A stretch of 14,973 nucleotides of DNA from Flavobacteriales bacterium UBA7878. Its GTDB lineage: Bacteria; Bacteroidota; Bacteroidia; Flavobacteriales; Schleiferiaceae. The position numbers and the translations under genes are program-made. Shown here piece after piece: positions 14,178 through 14,973 of the stretch. Position 1 is the stretch's first letter. Each line of letters starts with the position of its first letter. Location of the stretch: NCBI GenBank assembly GCA_002501205.1, contig DLRW01000049.1:1-14973 (forward strand), given 5' to 3'. The notes beneath the pieces were generated by a model. The model worked only from the letters and a program-made list of their open reading frames with translations. It made no database searches and had not been told where the DNA came from.

Positions 14178-14517
14178 TTTCCGAAATTAAGCTTCCTTTC
14201 TCAGAGTGTAATCGTTCCAGAGCATATTCACGATTTATATAAGTTTCCGTTTCCCAACCGGTAGTAATTCCATGCCCCATTTTAGCGCTGGCTTTCATGG
14301 CTTTTAAATGAGCACCAGAATTGCGAAAGCGGATCATATCTTCTTTACTCTCCCAATGTGTAAGGGTACTGTAAACCTTGCGAAAGGGCGAGAAGGTTTC
14401 CGTTTTAAGAATGCCTTTCGACTTACGGGCTTGCATAAAGGAAGTCATGGCATGCATTTGAAAGAACAAGTTTGCCCAGGGGCTTTTTACCAGGAAAGAA
14501 GTTACACTAACATACAT
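14131..14517 (-). CDS. DUF3291/ABM-like small protein
   Basis: A 128-residue protein resembling the DUF3291/antibiotic-biosynthesis-monooxygenase-like dimeric alpha/beta barrel group. The best match is the central stretch THWESKEDMIRFRNSGAHLK (53-72) followed by AMKASAKMGHG, a pattern I know from Bacteroidota proteins of that type. The N-terminus (MYVSVTSFLVKSPW) would be the first barrel strand. The last 25 residues are polar and may be a non-domain tail; the part coding for them overlaps the kinase start. It lies two bases after the TonB-dependent receptor stop. Enzymatic activity is not demonstrated by any motif; heme- or quinone-related roles of relatives cannot be transferred. Family call moderate. 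Confidence 0.7.
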   Translation of the reverse strand: MYVSVTSFLVKSPWANLFFQMHAMTSFMQARKSKGILKTETFSPFRKVYSTLTHWESKEDMIRFRNSGAHLKAMKASAKMGHGITTGWETETYINREYALERLHSEKGSLISENVPKSRLVASRPKSI

Positions 14518-14519
14518 GA

Positions 14520-14973
14520 CTAGAAAGTTATACGGTATAAGAACATGGGGAAAAGGCCCAATTGATTGGTGGTTTCAATAGTGCCGGTAGCAGCATTAAA
14601 ATCCTGTCCGAATGGATTATCCTGATTAGTTACATTCTGCACATCAATAGCCCATTCCTGGGTAAAGCGAGAACCGGCAATTTTATAACCAATGCGAATG
14701 TCTGCGCGGAAATAGGGATCGTACCGTTCTTCAAAGGCTCTGCTATTATCATAAACCGCTTCCCCATCAGCGATAGAAGCAGCCAAATCGATAGGGGTAT
14801 AGCGCTGGCCGCCGGCTAAGGTTACTTTCGCATCCACCGTAAGGGTTTTACGACTTTTTGCTTGAGGCTTGCTTAGAACGAATTCTTTACCCCCCACCAG
14901 GTTCCAAACAAAGTTTCCATTAAAGGCGGTGTTGCGCCAAACCTGATCATTGCCTCGGTATTTAGATTCGAAG
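14520..14973 (-). CDS. TonB-dependent receptor, C-terminal end (5' part outside window)
   Basis: The last 151 residues of an outer-membrane beta-barrel receptor; the reading frame is open to the right window edge. Alternating amphipathic strands are visible (NTAFNGNFVWNLVGGKEF, KTLTVDAKVTLAGGQRYTPI, YFRADIRIGYKI), along with the DVQNVTNQDNPFG segment and a terminal strand ending LGLFPMFLYRITF, whose final Phe is the usual barrel-assembly signal. These are characteristic of Bacteroidota TonB-dependent receptors that import siderophores, vitamins or glycans with TonB energy. The substrate cannot be told from this part. It is the most upstream visible gene of a minus-strand run that continues with the small ABM-like gene and a LytS/LytTR pair. 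Confidence 0.85.
   Translation of the reverse strand, partial: FESKYRGNDQVWRNTAFNGNFVWNLVGGKEFVLSKPQAKSRKTLTVDAKVTLAGGQRYTPIDLAASIADGEAVYDNSRAFEERYDPYFRADIRIGYKIAGSRFTQEWAIDVQNVTNQDNPFGQDFNAATGTIETTNQLGLFPMFLYRITF

Noticed and set aside
1..14973. CRISPR arrays, insertion sequences, tRNA or rRNA genes
   Set aside because: No regularly spaced repeats, transposase motifs, cloverleaf sequence or rRNA signature were seen on either strand by eye.

Overview
The window looks like chromosomal DNA of a marine-type member of the Bacteroidota, most likely Flavobacteriales near the Cryomorphaceae/Schleiferiaceae. The basis is a type IX secretion (T9SS) C-terminal sorting domain, several perfect TAnnTTTG -7 promoter elements, an absence of clear Shine-Dalgarno sites, DUF433/DUF5615 and Lacal_2735-type small proteins, and LytS/LytTR two-component pairs. 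The genus assignment is inference; no rRNA or tRNA is present.

Left part (1-4298, all minus strand): a tightly overlapping operon reads PASTA-domain membrane protein -> T9SS-secreted protein -> RluA-family pseudouridine synthase (cut by the window edge). Upstream of it lies a LuxC-type acyl-CoA reductase. A 45-bp divergent promoter region separates the reductase from an Alvin-type 2[4Fe-4S] ferredoxin on the plus strand, which is followed by a coupled gene for an unrecognised secreted protein.

Middle (5613-9075): a DUF433/DUF5615 pair of toxin-antitoxin type lies on the minus strand, with the DUF5615 gene broken by an apparent one-base loss in a G run. Next come a CatB/Vat-type O-acetyltransferase, then serC and an ACT-less serA (phosphoserine branch of serine synthesis) ending in a strong intrinsic terminator.

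Right part (9225-14973): a LiaF-like membrane protein, a LytS-type sensor kinase and a LytTR response regulator form one plus-strand operon. Two paralogous microprotein genes of 53 and 56 codons (Lacal_2735 type) follow. A second LytS/LytTR pair faces them from the minus strand; its operon starts upstream with a TonB-dependent receptor (only its C-terminus is in the window) and a small DUF3291/ABM-like protein. The second microprotein gene overlaps the second response regulator tail to tail by 11 bp. The result is a two-sided signalling locus, with two envelope-linked LytTR systems meeting over a pair of duplicated microproteins. It is the most system-like arrangement in the window.
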